The notes under the pieces were generated by a model, which worked only from the letters and a program-made list of their open reading frames with translations, did not search any database and was not told the origin of the DNA. A DNA stretch of 36,186 nucleotides from a virus. Both the position numbers and the translations under genes were made by a program. The stretch covers positions 1 through 36,186 of the IMG/VR virus record IMGVR_UViG_3300024520_000243. One strand, given 5' to 3'. Shown here piece by piece: positions 14,501-22,970 of this stretch; position 1 is the stretch's first letter; every line of letters starts with the position of its first letter.

Positions 14501-15453
14501 TTGACCTTCTCTCTGAATTCGTTTATCGTTCGTGCCCCTGAGTATGAGAATCCCGAACTGATTCCATTCTTTATGCTCTCTAATATATCTGTAACGGGGC
14601 CTTTGTGGTCTATGAGCGTGCTTATTCCTTCTTCCGATGATGTTCTGCCTCGCCAGTCCATTTGAGCGTCTTTGCTTGCCATCCCGCGATACTTTTTGAC
14701 TAAGCCGGTAGGGGTTTGAATCTCTTCGCCGGGGGATTCGTTGGTTCCCGCAAGTAGCGAGCCAAGCATTACAAAATCTGCTCCTGCTGCGAAGGCTTTA
14801 ACGATGTCTCCACTTGTTCTGATTCCTCCATCGGCAATGATTTTGGCCTTTCTGGTAGATTTTGAGCAGTCAATGATGGTTTGGAGTCCCGGCAATCCGT
14901 GGCCAGTCTGTATTCGAGTCGAGCAGATTGAGCCTCCACCGATATTACATCTTATACTGTTGGCTCCCCAATCTGATAAATCGTTAAAGGCTTGCTGGGT
15001 TGCTACGTTTCCTGCCATAATATGGAGATCATCACTAAAAAATTTTCGTAACGCGAAAAGGGCTTCCTTCATCAGTATGTGATGGCCGTGAGCCACGTCT
15101 ACACACAAAACATTTGCTCCTGCGGCATGTACAGCGGAAGCTCTTTCAAGAAAATCGCCTGTGACACCGATTGCTGCTCCAATATTCTGTGTCTCTCTGA
15201 CTGCGGCAGCTTGAACTGAGACAGTTTGCTCCTCGATGGAATTGTAACGATGGATAATTCCTATGCCGCCTTGATTAGAAATGGCCGTGACCATTGCTGA
15301 TTCTGTAACCGTATCCATAGGAGAAGAGATGACAGGCAGGTCTAAATATATTTTGTTATCGAGATTGTTGCCAATGTCTACTTCTTTTCTGCTTTTAATG
15401 TCAGAGTACTGAGGGATTAAAAGTATGTCATCATACGTCAGAGCTAACGTCAT
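14443..15453 (-). CDS. IMP dehydrogenase / GMP reductase-type enzyme
   Basis: A 336-residue TIM-barrel enzyme. It opens LALTYDDILLIPQYSDIKSR, has SSPMDTVTES and GGIGIIHRYNS, and the active-site loop IGGGSICSTRIQTGHGLPG whose cysteine attacks the purine C2. It has no CBS module, so at 336 residues it is near the length of GMP reductase. The STRxxTGHGxPxL arrangement and YRGMASKDAQ also fit GMP reductase (GMP to IMP) better than IMP dehydrogenase, though IMPDH without CBS domains cannot be excluded. It would shift purine pools during infection. It overlaps DUF3310-like and hypothetical genes on both sides; ribosome site GAGG. Confidence 0.88.
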   Translation of the reverse strand: MTLALTYDDILLIPQYSDIKSRKEVDIGNNLDNKIYLDLPVISSPMDTVTESAMVTAISNQGGIGIIHRYNSIEEQTVSVQAAAVRETQNIGAAIGVTGDFLERASAVHAAGANVLCVDVAHGHHILMKEALFALRKFFSDDLHIMAGNVATQQAFNDLSDWGANSIRCNIGGGSICSTRIQTGHGLPGLQTIIDCSKSTRKAKIIADGGIRTSGDIVKAFAAGADFVMLGSLLAGTNESPGEEIQTPTGLVKKYRGMASKDAQMDWRGRTSSEEGISTLIDHKGPVTDILESIKNGISSGFSYSGARTINEFREKVKWVQQTSAGLSEGRTHILP

Positions 15454-15694
15454 TTTCTACCTCTTTGATTAGTTGGTCAAGATACCAACGGGCCTTTTTT
15501 AAATCTTGAAGGGACTTTCCCTTGTAAGGGTGGCGAGTAACATATTTAACGATGTTGCTCTCAGGGTAATCCATCTTCCAAGAGCGAATATAGACATAGG
15601 TTTCTATGGCCTGTTCGCCCTCTCTGTTAATGTTGTAGTGATTTGGATGGTTTATTGAGTCCTCTTTGGACTTATCTAGTTTGTTTCCAGCCAT
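15431..15694 (-). CDS. DUF3310-like protein (87 aa)
   Basis: An 87-residue protein with the pattern I know as DUF3310: INHPNHYN at residues 14-21, an acidic E-x-x-E segment, SNIVKYVTRHPYKG (about 46-59), then DLKKARWYLDQLI. The family is widespread in phages, sometimes annotated as a nucleotide kinase without proof. It sits directly upstream of the purine enzyme and overlaps it by 23 bases, in keeping with nucleotide metabolism. Strong ribosome site AGGAGG before the ATG at 15694. Confidence 0.75.
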   Translation of the reverse strand: MAGNKLDKSKEDSINHPNHYNINREGEQAIETYVYIRSWKMDYPESNIVKYVTRHPYKGKSLQDLKKARWYLDQLIKEVENDVSSDV

Positions 15695-16017
15695 TCGCCC
15701 TCCTCTAAGGTAACGTCTTGCTCTTCAAGAATTTCATCTAACTTTTGTAGCTCACTGGAACTTTCTGGCGTCTCATCGAATATCACATATGCCGTATCCC
15801 ATTCGAAACCTTCAAGTTCTCTGACATGGCCTTCCCTATCATATTCAAAACGGCAAAGGTCTTCAGGGTAGATACCAAATCTATTTTCGAACTCGGTACA
15901 AAACTCCTCTGAATCTTTTTGCTCTTCCCACAACAAGAACTCATCCAGCAAATTAAATTCTGCTGCCAAGTCTGTATCAATTGGAAAACCAATTTTTTGT
16001 ACAATACAATTTTGCAT
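15676..16017 (-). CDS. Acidic hypothetical protein (113 aa)
   Basis: A 113-residue very acidic protein (many E and D residues, few basic ones) with aromatic positions such as LLDEFLLWEEQ and FEWDTAYVIFDE. It has no motif I recognise. AAGGAG lies before the ATG at 16017, and the gene overlaps the DUF3310-like start by 19 bases. Its charge suggests a DNA mimic or a protein partner of a basic surface, but that is speculative. Confidence 0.6.
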   Translation of the reverse strand: MQNCIVQKIGFPIDTDLAAEFNLLDEFLLWEEQKDSEEFCTEFENRFGIYPEDLCRFEYDREGHVRELEGFEWDTAYVIFDETPESSSELQKLDEILEEQDVTLEEGEWLETN

Positions 16018-16027
16018 AATATTCTCC

Positions 16028-16315
16028 TTATTTAAGCTTTCTCTTCTTTATGCGTTCTTCCATTTCTTTTATTAGGCCGATGGCCTTTTGCCAACACGCT
16101 GGGCAATATAAATTAACTTTTTCTTCTTGCTCTCTCACTACTACGTTCCAAGTCATAACTTGTTCTCTGTCTTGTTTGTCAAAGGGCTTCTCGCAAGTTA
16201 GACATTTATCGTCTATATTGCCGAACAAAGACACTTTGGCTGCTAAATCTTTCTCAGCTTCCTTTTTGGCTTTGTTCGCTTTGTTTCTGCTTAATTTTCG
16301 TTTTAGGGATGACAT
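16028..16315 (-). CDS. Zinc-finger protein (95 aa)
   Basis: A 95-residue basic protein starting MSSLKRKLSRNKANKAKKEA, then LFGNIDDKCLTCEKPFDKQD and later YCPACW: two CxxC pairs about 43 residues apart that should bind one zinc. The pattern is common in T4-like marine phages, with no known role. The frame is open further upstream, but the ATG at 16315 has GGAG at good spacing and is preferred. It overlaps the lysozyme's 3' end by 13 bases. Confidence 0.7.
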   Translation of the reverse strand: MSSLKRKLSRNKANKAKKEAEKDLAAKVSLFGNIDDKCLTCEKPFDKQDREQVMTWNVVVREQEEKVNLYCPACWQKAIGLIKEMEERIKKRKLK

Positions 16316-17187
16316 GTACACTCCACGCAACAGCAGTTTTCACAAGTTGACGGGACTCTCAAGCTCTCAAGCTTGCCGCCAGCCATCCAATTTTGGTCGC
16401 ACTTGCCCTTGACTCCCGGCACAGCGCCTGAACCTGTCCATTGCCACACTGTCCACTTCGACCACTCATTAATCATTCTTTTTGGTTCACTGTCGGTATT
16501 GTATGAAGCGAGCCACAAAGGGTACTCAAGTAATTTTTCCAAGTCGCCTTCAAAGCCCCTCTTGAGAAAAAGGTCGTAGGCCCAGCGAGCAGTATAAATT
16601 AAAGGCTTTACTTTTAATTCAGCCTCAACAACGTTTAGCCACTCCAGACACCATTCAACATTATATTGGTCGTCGGTCTTCATTCCTTTTTCCACGTCTA
16701 GTGTAGGAATCAAATCTCCTTTATTTACGCCTACTTGGCTGGCAGCGTCCAAAAAGTGTTCTGCCTCTCGTTTGGCATCATCTGCTCCTGCGTCTGAGTC
16801 AGGTCGACCAAAGTGATACAAGCCTGTTATGACGCCGCTGTCTCGTGCGCCCTTTACTCTGTTGACAAAGCCGCGATTAACGTGGCCCTGACCCTCTGTG
16901 GCCTTGACCCAAGCATATTTTACACCGGCTTTAGCTGCGGCATCCCAGTCAACGGTTCCATTCCAAGCGCTAACGTCAACCCCTGCGAAAACTTCAATTC
17001 CCATGTGACCAAGTGTTTGTGGACCAGCGATACCATCGACCCCAAGATTGTTATGAGACTGGTAGTTTCTAACTTCGCCTTCGGTCTTTGAGCCAAACTG
17101 GCCATCTTCCCGCAGTGGCAATTTGCTTTGAAGTCTTTTTACTTCTTGCCCCTCATCGCCTTTTCTAAGAGTATATTTAAATGACAT
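16303..17187 (-). CDS. GH25 endolysin with N-terminal peptidoglycan-binding domain
   Basis: A 294-residue endolysin. Residues about 6-62 form a PG_binding_1 domain (LRKGDEGQEVKRLQSKL, then YQSHNNLGVDGIAGPQTL). Residues about 66-275 form a GH25 muramidase: GVDVSAWNG with Asp71, and the DVE catalytic pair Asp164/Glu166 in IPTLDVEKG. It cuts the N-acetylmuramic acid-N-acetylglucosamine bond. There is no signal peptide, so release would need a holin. The last 13 residues, CENCCCVECTCHP, are exceptionally cysteine-rich. Ribosome site AAGGAG before the ATG at 17187. Confidence 0.92.
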   Translation of the reverse strand: MSFKYTLRKGDEGQEVKRLQSKLPLREDGQFGSKTEGEVRNYQSHNNLGVDGIAGPQTLGHMGIEVFAGVDVSAWNGTVDWDAAAKAGVKYAWVKATEGQGHVNRGFVNRVKGARDSGVITGLYHFGRPDSDAGADDAKREAEHFLDAASQVGVNKGDLIPTLDVEKGMKTDDQYNVEWCLEWLNVVEAELKVKPLIYTARWAYDLFLKRGFEGDLEKLLEYPLWLASYNTDSEPKRMINEWSKWTVWQWTGSGAVPGVKGKCDQNWMAGGKLESLRVPSTCENCCCVECTCHP

Positions 17188-17226
17188 GACTTGTTCTCCT
17201 TGTTTTCTGCCAGTTTTAATTAGACA

Positions 17227-17313
17227 TCAATCTTTTGTTATGTCCAATAGTTGAATTACTACTATTACTATTGACCCAATAAGCACTATCTTTGCGGCAA
17301 GATACGGGTCCAT
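17227..17313 (-). CDS. 28-residue single-pass membrane peptide
   Basis: MDPYLAAKIVLIGSIVIVVI followed by QLLDITKD: almost the entire peptide is one hydrophobic helix. Its ATG overlaps the dUTPase stop codon as TAATG, so translation is probably by re-initiation. It lies just upstream of the endolysin gene, where a holin-type or lysis-helper peptide could be expected, but that role is inferred from position only. Two similar arrangements occur in this window (22827-22970 and 27220-27303). Confidence 0.5.
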   Translation of the reverse strand: MDPYLAAKIVLIGSIVIVVIQLLDITKD

Positions 17314-17783
17314 TATTTTTTTCCTGTACTCCCGAAGCCGCCTGAGCCTCGTTGAGTTTCTTTTTCGAATTCTTCTTCTGATACTTCTTTCACTCCGCAA
17401 CAACTGATTGGGATTAAAACTGCCTGAGCGATTTTATCTCCCGCTTGAATGTACTGTGTCTTCCAGCCAATATTGTGAAGGTTCACGAATATCTCGCCAG
17501 TGTAGCCGCAGTCAACTACGCAAGCCCCAACAACTAATTGTTTCTTTGATGCAATGCCAGATTTATTTTTAATCTCCAGCATATAATCTGGGGGTACTTC
17601 TATTTTTAATCCAGTGGACAAAACAACTGTTGACCGAATCTCTATTGGGAATCCCATGACACTTGTTATTTGTTCTTGGATTTCTTTGTTGGGACAGAAG
17701 TACAAATCCATTCCCGCGTCTGTTGGATATGCTCTTGATGGAAGCTTTGCTCCTTCCCGCAAACGATATACTTTTAAGTTCAA
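17313..17783 (-). CDS. dut: dUTP pyrophosphatase, TTG start
   Basis: A 156-residue trimeric-type dUTPase. Visible motifs are YPTDAGMDLYF (motif 1), KNKSGIASK (motif 2), VVDCGYTGEIFVNLHN (motif 3), GDKIAQAVLIP (motif 4) and RGSGGFGSTGK (motif 5), so the active site is complete. It hydrolyses dUTP to dUMP, limiting uracil in DNA and supplying dTMP precursor. The start codon is TTG at 17783, with GGAGG 6-7 bases upstream; no ATG is near. It has its own promoter at 17816-17844 and is coupled to the 28-residue membrane peptide. Confidence 0.95.
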   Translation of the reverse strand: MNLKVYRLREGAKLPSRAYPTDAGMDLYFCPNKEIQEQITSVMGFPIEIRSTVVLSTGLKIEVPPDYMLEIKNKSGIASKKQLVVGACVVDCGYTGEIFVNLHNIGWKTQYIQAGDKIAQAVLIPISCCGVKEVSEEEFEKETQRGSGGFGSTGKK

Positions 17784-17815
17784 ATCCTTCCTCCTTGTTT
17801 AAAAAGTGTAAATAC

Positions 17816-17844
17816 ATAATAGTTTATATTATTTCGCTTGTCAA
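17816..17844 (-). promoter_or_regulatory. Sigma-70-type promoter for dut
   Basis: Perfect -35 TTGACA (17839-17844), 17-base spacer and -10 TATTAT (17816-17821) on the minus strand, just after the stop of the DNA polymerase III gene. It likely drives dut, the membrane peptide, the endolysin and genes beyond. Confidence 0.75.
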
Positions 17845-17849
17845 TCATT

Positions 17850-20800
17850 TTATCCTAATAATTTCCAATCCGACAACGCAGCTTTGGTGGAAAATCCCCA
17901 TTGCTCCTGATGATTCAGCTTTGCCATATATGGCCGATTCAAATGAATCTTATCCTTGTCCGGTCTGATTCCCCAACATTTAATATCAATCATCTCAGAA
18001 TTAATATCAAGAGTCTTGACGATATAATAGTATCTTCCCTTCAGCGTTTTCTTGACAAGAACCTCGCGAGGAATAAACCAAGCAAGTTTTAAGTCTTCGT
18101 CGTATTCTGAAATGGGAGTCACACAGAAGTATTCTAAACGCTTTCTGATATCTTCCGACAGAATAAGGTCAAAGGGATAAAGGCCGCTGAGATTTACTTT
18201 GTTCTCAATAGTTTCGTCGCGAGTAAAGTCTTCGGTGTCTTTGTACTCTTCAATAGCCTCGCCTAATTTCTTTCTGTTCTTTGGCCGGTTGTCTGCTACA
18301 GAGTGCCAGAAGTGTTTAAGGTTCACAAACCTTTCGTCCATTAGCTCATTTAATACTTCAGCCCTAATCAGAACGTCAATAGCCTTTTTGTTGAGCTTCG
18401 CGTAAACAATCTCATCATTGAAAAGGAATTCTTCAATAGTATTGAAGGGTCGATGGTCAATGATTTGTTCAATTGCTTTCTCGCCCAATCCCTTGATAGA
18501 TGTCAATGGCTGAATGAGAGTTTTGTTATCAGCAGAGATTTCCCAGACGACGCCAGACTTGTTAATGCTCATTGGCTCGATTTTGTAGCCAAACTTCTTG
18601 GCAAGGTTAATTGCTTTTTCCTTTCTTGACTCGGGTTCTTTATCTAAGAAAGCGGCCATCCACTCTGAAGGATAATAGTTTAGCAGCCAAGCGCACTGGT
18701 AAGAAATAATAGAATAGGAAATAGCATGAGACTTGTTAAAACCGTAGCCGCTGAAATACTCAAACTTTTGCCATATCTCTTGTGCCTTCTTATTCGATAT
18801 TCCCTTAGATTCACAACCTTCAACGAATTTTCTGTGGATCTTATTCTTCTTTTCATTTGTTTTCCCGGTTCCCTTTTTGGTTAATAATTTTCTAAGTAAG
18901 TTTCCCTCGTCCAAGCTAAGATTTTTGCCAAGCTTGTGTGCCAAGAGAGCAATTTGTTCCTGAAAGATGAGGAAGCCATACGTTTCTTTTGTGATTTCTC
19001 TAACAATCTTGTGTCCGTATTTAATATCTGAGGCGTTCTTCCTTGCCTCCACATAACTTTCGTGTACATTTGCTGACAATGGGCCAGGACGGAAGATGGA
19101 AGTAATTGCAGCGATGTCAATAATATTTTTTGGCTTGACTCGCTTGCAAAAGGTTTGGGCACCCTTTTCTGTAAACTGGAATATGCCAGCCCACTTTCCT
19201 TTCTGAAAGATATTCTTGTAGACGGCGCTGTCGTTCAGGTTAATGGTTTCTGGGTGTAGATTTTTATCATAATATTCTTTTACCTGTTCGAATGAAGGTT
19301 CTTCAATGTCGTGATGACGTTTAAGAATGTGAGAGATTGCCCCTTCAATCATTTTCAGTGTTGAGAGTCCGAGAATATCAAACTTAATGAAACCCATTGG
19401 TTCCAGTTGACGAATATGTTGACCTTCTGACCAAGGAGTCTGAGTTATGCCGCCGCTATTAATCAATGGCATCCTCTTGTCAAGGTCTTCCCCAATCACA
19501 ACGCCGCCAGCATGTCTTGAAACAGAACGGACCTGACCCATTAAAGCCTCGACGTGAGTTTTAATCTTTGGATACTTTTCCAAGAATCCTTTAAGACTGT
19601 GGGAATATTCCATGACCTCTTCAAAGTTTGGAGTGTGCACACCAGCTTTAATCCCTTTAATCTTCTTTGCTATCGGAGTTCCCCCGGACATCATTCTAGA
19701 AGTAACTGCGTTGACCTCAAGGAATGGAATACTGTACAGTTTTGATATATCTTTTATGAGCGAGCGCAATTGCAGCTTGTTAAAGTTTGAAATGGGAACT
19801 ACAGTGTTTCCTCCCCATTCCTTAATAAGCGTTTCTTTGAGTGCCATTGGGTCGCCAACGTCATAATCGATGTCAGGGTAGTCTTCGGTGTCTTTCCGCA
19901 GAAAGCGAGAGAAAAGAAGGTTGTATTTGATAGGATCTACCTGTGTAATGCCAAGGGCATACGCAACCAAACTTCCTGCGGCTGAACCTCTACCCGCTCC
20001 GGTCAATTGTGTTTCGGTCGCACGGTCGGCAACGGCCTTCATGGTTAAAAAATATTTGCTGAAGCCTGTGTTGCTGATTGTATAGAGTTCTTCTTTAACT
20101 CTGTCTAAATATTCTTTGTTGTCCTTGAGTTTTTTGTCCCTCAAACCTTCTACGCAAGCGGCAACCAAAGCTTTATCGGCTGACATTCCTGCCGGGACTA
20201 CAAAGCTTGGCAGACGAACGGTATTGTCTGGCATAAAGGAATCTATACGATTGTGTGCGATGTGATGAGTTCGTTCGATGCTTTCTCTTACTATATCATC
20301 ATCATACGAAGCTCCAACTTTCTCTGAGTAGTACTTGTAGGATTCCCACATCTCTTCGCCATTCTTAGGGTAGATCTCATAGCCAATTTCATCAACGTTT
20401 ATGGGGAGTTCCACTGGCATCCAGTCTGGGAATTTGCCCTTGCCTAAGAATCCTAATCTCTTGTAGAGTTCGCGGTCTTTCCAAGCATCTCTCGTGGGAT
20501 AGTGACTATCAGCAGTTGAGACAAGTTTGATTCCATATTCTTTGCTTATCTGAATAATATATTTATTGAGTTCGTGTTGTTCTTTCGCACTGAGCCATTG
20601 AAGCTCGCCATACCAGCGGTCCCCAAAGATAGATATCATCTTTTCTGTGGTCTTCCTCATTTCGCTCATTACTGCATCGGGGCCACTGTCTCTATTTTCC
20701 CAATAATTACCAGCATATACGCCGCCGAGGCAAGCGCTTGTTGCTATTACTCCTTCGCTGTGGTTGGCCAACATTTTGTAATCCATTCTCGGGAAGCGGT

Positions 20801-21275
20801 AAAAGTTGTCGGTTTGAAATGATTTGGAGACCAAAGAGAAAATATTGTTGAGGCCCGTTTGGTTTTGGGCCAAGAGAATGAGATGCCGTCGTCTGTTTAG
20901 AATACTTTTACTGAGACTTTTTGTGCTCTCGTCTTCAATTGTTGTACCGGATTTGGACTTATCAATTTGTCTTTTGGCTTTCTTGTCTTGCTTTACTTTC
21001 TCAAGCTCACTTCTCCATTTGCTGATACTGGGGAGAAAATAGGCTTCAACACCAAAAATGGGCTTAAAGTCTTTGCCTTCTTTCATCATATCTTGAGCGT
21101 GCTGAACCTGATAGGCAAAGCCGTTCATGTTTCCGTGGTCAGTCAGAGCAAGCGCATCTGAACCATTTTCAAAAGCAAAGTCCATATGCTCGGCAGGATA
21201 GCCCAAACCATCAAACGGACTTCCGACTCCGCTATGCGCGTGTAAACCGGCAAATGGTATGCTACTCTTCTTCAT
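17850..21275 (-). CDS. dnaE: DNA polymerase III alpha subunit (family C, DnaE type)
   Basis: A 1141-residue replicative polymerase, close to cellular DnaE in length. The N-terminal PHP domain keeps its metal ligands: HAH (residues 12-14), TDHGN, GVEAYF, and TADSHYP, so it may have proofreading activity. The palm has PDIDYDVGDP, matching the two catalytic aspartates of DnaE, and FIKFDILGLSTL supplies the third. Helix-hairpin-helix and C-terminal regions follow. The open frame begins earlier, but the ATG at 21275 (MKKSSIPFAGLHAHSG) has GGGGGA upstream and starts the PHP strand correctly. It overlaps the upstream gene by 14 bases. A family A polymerase is encoded too (34898-36079). Confidence 0.95.
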   Translation of the reverse strand: MKKSSIPFAGLHAHSGVGSPFDGLGYPAEHMDFAFENGSDALALTDHGNMNGFAYQVQHAQDMMKEGKDFKPIFGVEAYFLPSISKWRSELEKVKQDKKAKRQIDKSKSGTTIEDESTKSLSKSILNRRRHLILLAQNQTGLNNIFSLVSKSFQTDNFYRFPRMDYKMLANHSEGVIATSACLGGVYAGNYWENRDSGPDAVMSEMRKTTEKMISIFGDRWYGELQWLSAKEQHELNKYIIQISKEYGIKLVSTADSHYPTRDAWKDRELYKRLGFLGKGKFPDWMPVELPINVDEIGYEIYPKNGEEMWESYKYYSEKVGASYDDDIVRESIERTHHIAHNRIDSFMPDNTVRLPSFVVPAGMSADKALVAACVEGLRDKKLKDNKEYLDRVKEELYTISNTGFSKYFLTMKAVADRATETQLTGAGRGSAAGSLVAYALGITQVDPIKYNLLFSRFLRKDTEDYPDIDYDVGDPMALKETLIKEWGGNTVVPISNFNKLQLRSLIKDISKLYSIPFLEVNAVTSRMMSGGTPIAKKIKGIKAGVHTPNFEEVMEYSHSLKGFLEKYPKIKTHVEALMGQVRSVSRHAGGVVIGEDLDKRMPLINSGGITQTPWSEGQHIRQLEPMGFIKFDILGLSTLKMIEGAISHILKRHHDIEEPSFEQVKEYYDKNLHPETINLNDSAVYKNIFQKGKWAGIFQFTEKGAQTFCKRVKPKNIIDIAAITSIFRPGPLSANVHESYVEARKNASDIKYGHKIVREITKETYGFLIFQEQIALLAHKLGKNLSLDEGNLLRKLLTKKGTGKTNEKKNKIHRKFVEGCESKGISNKKAQEIWQKFEYFSGYGFNKSHAISYSIISYQCAWLLNYYPSEWMAAFLDKEPESRKEKAINLAKKFGYKIEPMSINKSGVVWEISADNKTLIQPLTSIKGLGEKAIEQIIDHRPFNTIEEFLFNDEIVYAKLNKKAIDVLIRAEVLNELMDERFVNLKHFWHSVADNRPKNRKKLGEAIEEYKDTEDFTRDETIENKVNLSGLYPFDLILSEDIRKRLEYFCVTPISEYDEDLKLAWFIPREVLVKKTLKGRYYYIVKTLDINSEMIDIKCWGIRPDKDKIHLNRPYMAKLNHQEQWGFSTKAALSDWKLLG

Positions 21276-22146
21276 TAATAATTTCCCCCAATGGATTAAG
21301 TTCACTATATGATAATATAAAATCTTTTGGTCTGTCAAGTGAATTCTCTGAACTAAACCAGTTTTTTAAGTTCTCCCAGTTGGACACGTCATAGTACCAA
21401 GGAATCTCAACATCGAAAAGGTTTTCTGTTGAAACATCAGCAAATACAAAGTCATGAGTAAAGAATCTTCCTGTGTAAGCTTTGTCTCTCGTAATGTGTT
21501 TCAAGTCTTTGTCGCTTCCTCTTACCTCGTTTGTTCTGAATCTCTTTCTTGTTATTAGATAGTCTTCCGCGCTGAAGGTGAATGGCAGGTACAAGCCGTC
21601 TCTGAAGGTCTGCTGGTTGTAAGAAACATGGAATGACCTTTCGCTTCTTATCTTGGCTCTGTGTTCCACCATATAATAAGGAGTAAACATACCGTAGGGA
21701 AAGGATACGAAGTATTTGTCAGGAGTGACCCAGCGGCTTATTTTGCGGCTGACGACATATGCGTTGTGAGCGCCAGTGATAATACTCCAAGAAAGACAAT
21801 TTCTTCTGCCAGCATCTTTAGGATGAGTAGGTACATAATATATAGGAATCTCTTTTACTTTCGGGAAGTTGCCGAACTTAGCGTTCTTAAAGTAAATGTG
21901 AGGGTCCACAACATAATCGCCAAGTCTATAGCGGATTAAGGGCTGAATGTCTTTGGGGCATACAAGCCAAATGGTATCGCATCCAGCAATGGCACAGTCA
22001 AAGACAGCCTTCTCGACAGCCAAATAGTTGTGGCCAATGGGAATCAGGCTGTCGTGCCAAGGAAATGTGAAGTCAAGGGGCTGTCCGTCGATTGGGACAA
22101 TGCCGACCAAGTTGAATCTTCTTTTATTTATTGGGTTAACTTCCAT
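21262..22146 (-). CDS. Nucleotidyltransferase-like protein (294 aa)
   Basis: A 294-residue protein whose first 60 residues (NLVGIVPIDGQPLDFTFPWH, then PIGHNYLAVEKAVFDCAIAG and CDTIWLVC) follow the layout of GT-A-fold nucleotidyltransferases that activate sugars or cofactors. The usual GxGxR/K signature is not clear, so activity is uncertain. The segment DKYFVSFPYGMFTPYYM may correspond to the substrate loop. A TTG at 22152 is in frame, but the ATG at 22146 seems better. It overlaps the 3' end of the next upstream gene, suggesting the two products work together. Confidence 0.55.
   Translation of the reverse strand: MEVNPINKRRFNLVGIVPIDGQPLDFTFPWHDSLIPIGHNYLAVEKAVFDCAIAGCDTIWLVCPKDIQPLIRYRLGDYVVDPHIYFKNAKFGNFPKVKEIPIYYVPTHPKDAGRRNCLSWSIITGAHNAYVVSRKISRWVTPDKYFVSFPYGMFTPYYMVEHRAKIRSERSFHVSYNQQTFRDGLYLPFTFSAEDYLITRKRFRTNEVRGSDKDLKHITRDKAYTGRFFTHDFVFADVSTENLFDVEIPWYYDVSNWENLKNWFSSENSLDRPKDFILSYSELNPLGEIINEEE
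21309..21338 (-). promoter_or_regulatory. Weak candidate promoter for the DNA polymerase III gene
   Basis: A perfect TTGACA (21333-21338) lies within the 3' end of the nucleotidyltransferase-like gene. The -10 is unclear: TATCAT at 18 bases (21309-21314) or TATTAT at 15 bases (21312-21317). It is 34 bases before the polymerase ATG. Confidence 0.35.
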
Positions 22147-22819
22147 AGACAAACTTTACTTTTTCTGAATTTTCATAGAAATCCATTTTTTTCTCTATCT
22201 CGCGTTTGAGTACTTCTAAGGTTATTGGTAGGCGAGTGCCTCCTGAATGGGCACCAAGAAAGGAATTCGTTGTTAGCAGGAACTCACTTTTAAATTTGGC
22301 CATGGTATCAGAATAGTTAAAGTCTTCCAGTTGTTCCTCATTCAATTCTGATATCGCATAGATTTTGATGGGGTCTGTGGGGTACTTCTTGAAGACAAAC
22401 AATTGTGAGACAAACTTATCTTCTGTTTCAATGAGCTTATCGCCTTTGGTCACAAGTGACAGTGGTTTCATATGATCGATAATCTTATATATGTCAACTT
22501 TTTTAACAGCAGGGGGCAGACCAATAATCTTTTTGTCGCTGCAAACGAAGATTACGTCATAGTCTACTCTTTTGATTACGTTACCTCGACAAACAATAGT
22601 AATCTTATCGTCGCTTACTCTTACAGTTTTAACGGAGTCGCCTCCAATAATGCGACCCTTGAACATTAGCTTAGTATAGATGAGGCCCCAAGCGAGTCTT
22701 ATTTCATCAGTTTCGTGTTCCCGTGGAAACTTTATGTCGCCAAGTATTAACTTTGTGTTGTGTTGGTCGGCAAATTGCAAAGCATCCAGAGATGAACCGT
22801 ATGTATATTTCTGAGCCAC
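22136..22819 (-). CDS. Uncharacterised protein linked to the nucleotidyltransferase-like gene (227 aa), GTG start
   Basis: A 227-residue protein. The N-terminus, KYTYGSSLDALQFADQHNTK followed by LILGD, resembles the first strand-loop-helix of a Rossmann fold (YGSSLDALQFA), but a full dinucleotide-binding motif is absent. The central region alternates strands (DKITIVCR, YDVIFVC) and the C-terminus is basic and helical. The start codon is GTG at 22819 with no strong Shine-Dalgarno sequence. The overlap with the next gene suggests a functional pair. Function unknown. Confidence 0.6.
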   Translation of the reverse strand: MAQKYTYGSSLDALQFADQHNTKLILGDIKFPREHETDEIRLAWGLIYTKLMFKGRIIGGDSVKTVRVSDDKITIVCRGNVIKRVDYDVIFVCSDKKIIGLPPAVKKVDIYKIIDHMKPLSLVTKGDKLIETEDKFVSQLFVFKKYPTDPIKIYAISELNEEQLEDFNYSDTMAKFKSEFLLTTNSFLGAHSGGTRLPITLEVLKREIEKKMDFYENSEKVKFVYGS

Positions 22820-22826
22820 TGTTTGT

Positions 22827-22970
22827 CTAGCTGAGAACTAAGTCCATTAAGACTGATGCCGCTGCCGTTGAAACAGATGTCATAGTCATAAGAGCCTGTA
22901 ACGCCACAATCCACAAAGGGAACAGGGCGAACGTCAGCAGCAACAATTGAGCGAATGATACTTTATTCAT
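22827..22970 (-). CDS. Small membrane protein after groES (47 aa)
   Basis: A 47-residue protein (MNKVSFAQLLLLTFALFPLW...) with one long hydrophobic segment (residues 8-29) and a small-residue C-terminal half. Its ATG overlaps the GroES-like stop as TAATG, indicating coupled translation. Function unknown; it is one of three tiny membrane proteins placed this way in the window. Confidence 0.5.
   Translation of the reverse strand: MNKVSFAQLLLLTFALFPLWIVALQALMTMTSVSTAAASVLMDLVLS

Noticed and set aside
21276-21338. Longer N-terminus for the DNA polymerase III gene
   Set aside because: The extra 21 codons overlap the upstream gene and do not match the family; the ATG at 21275 begins the PHP domain correctly.
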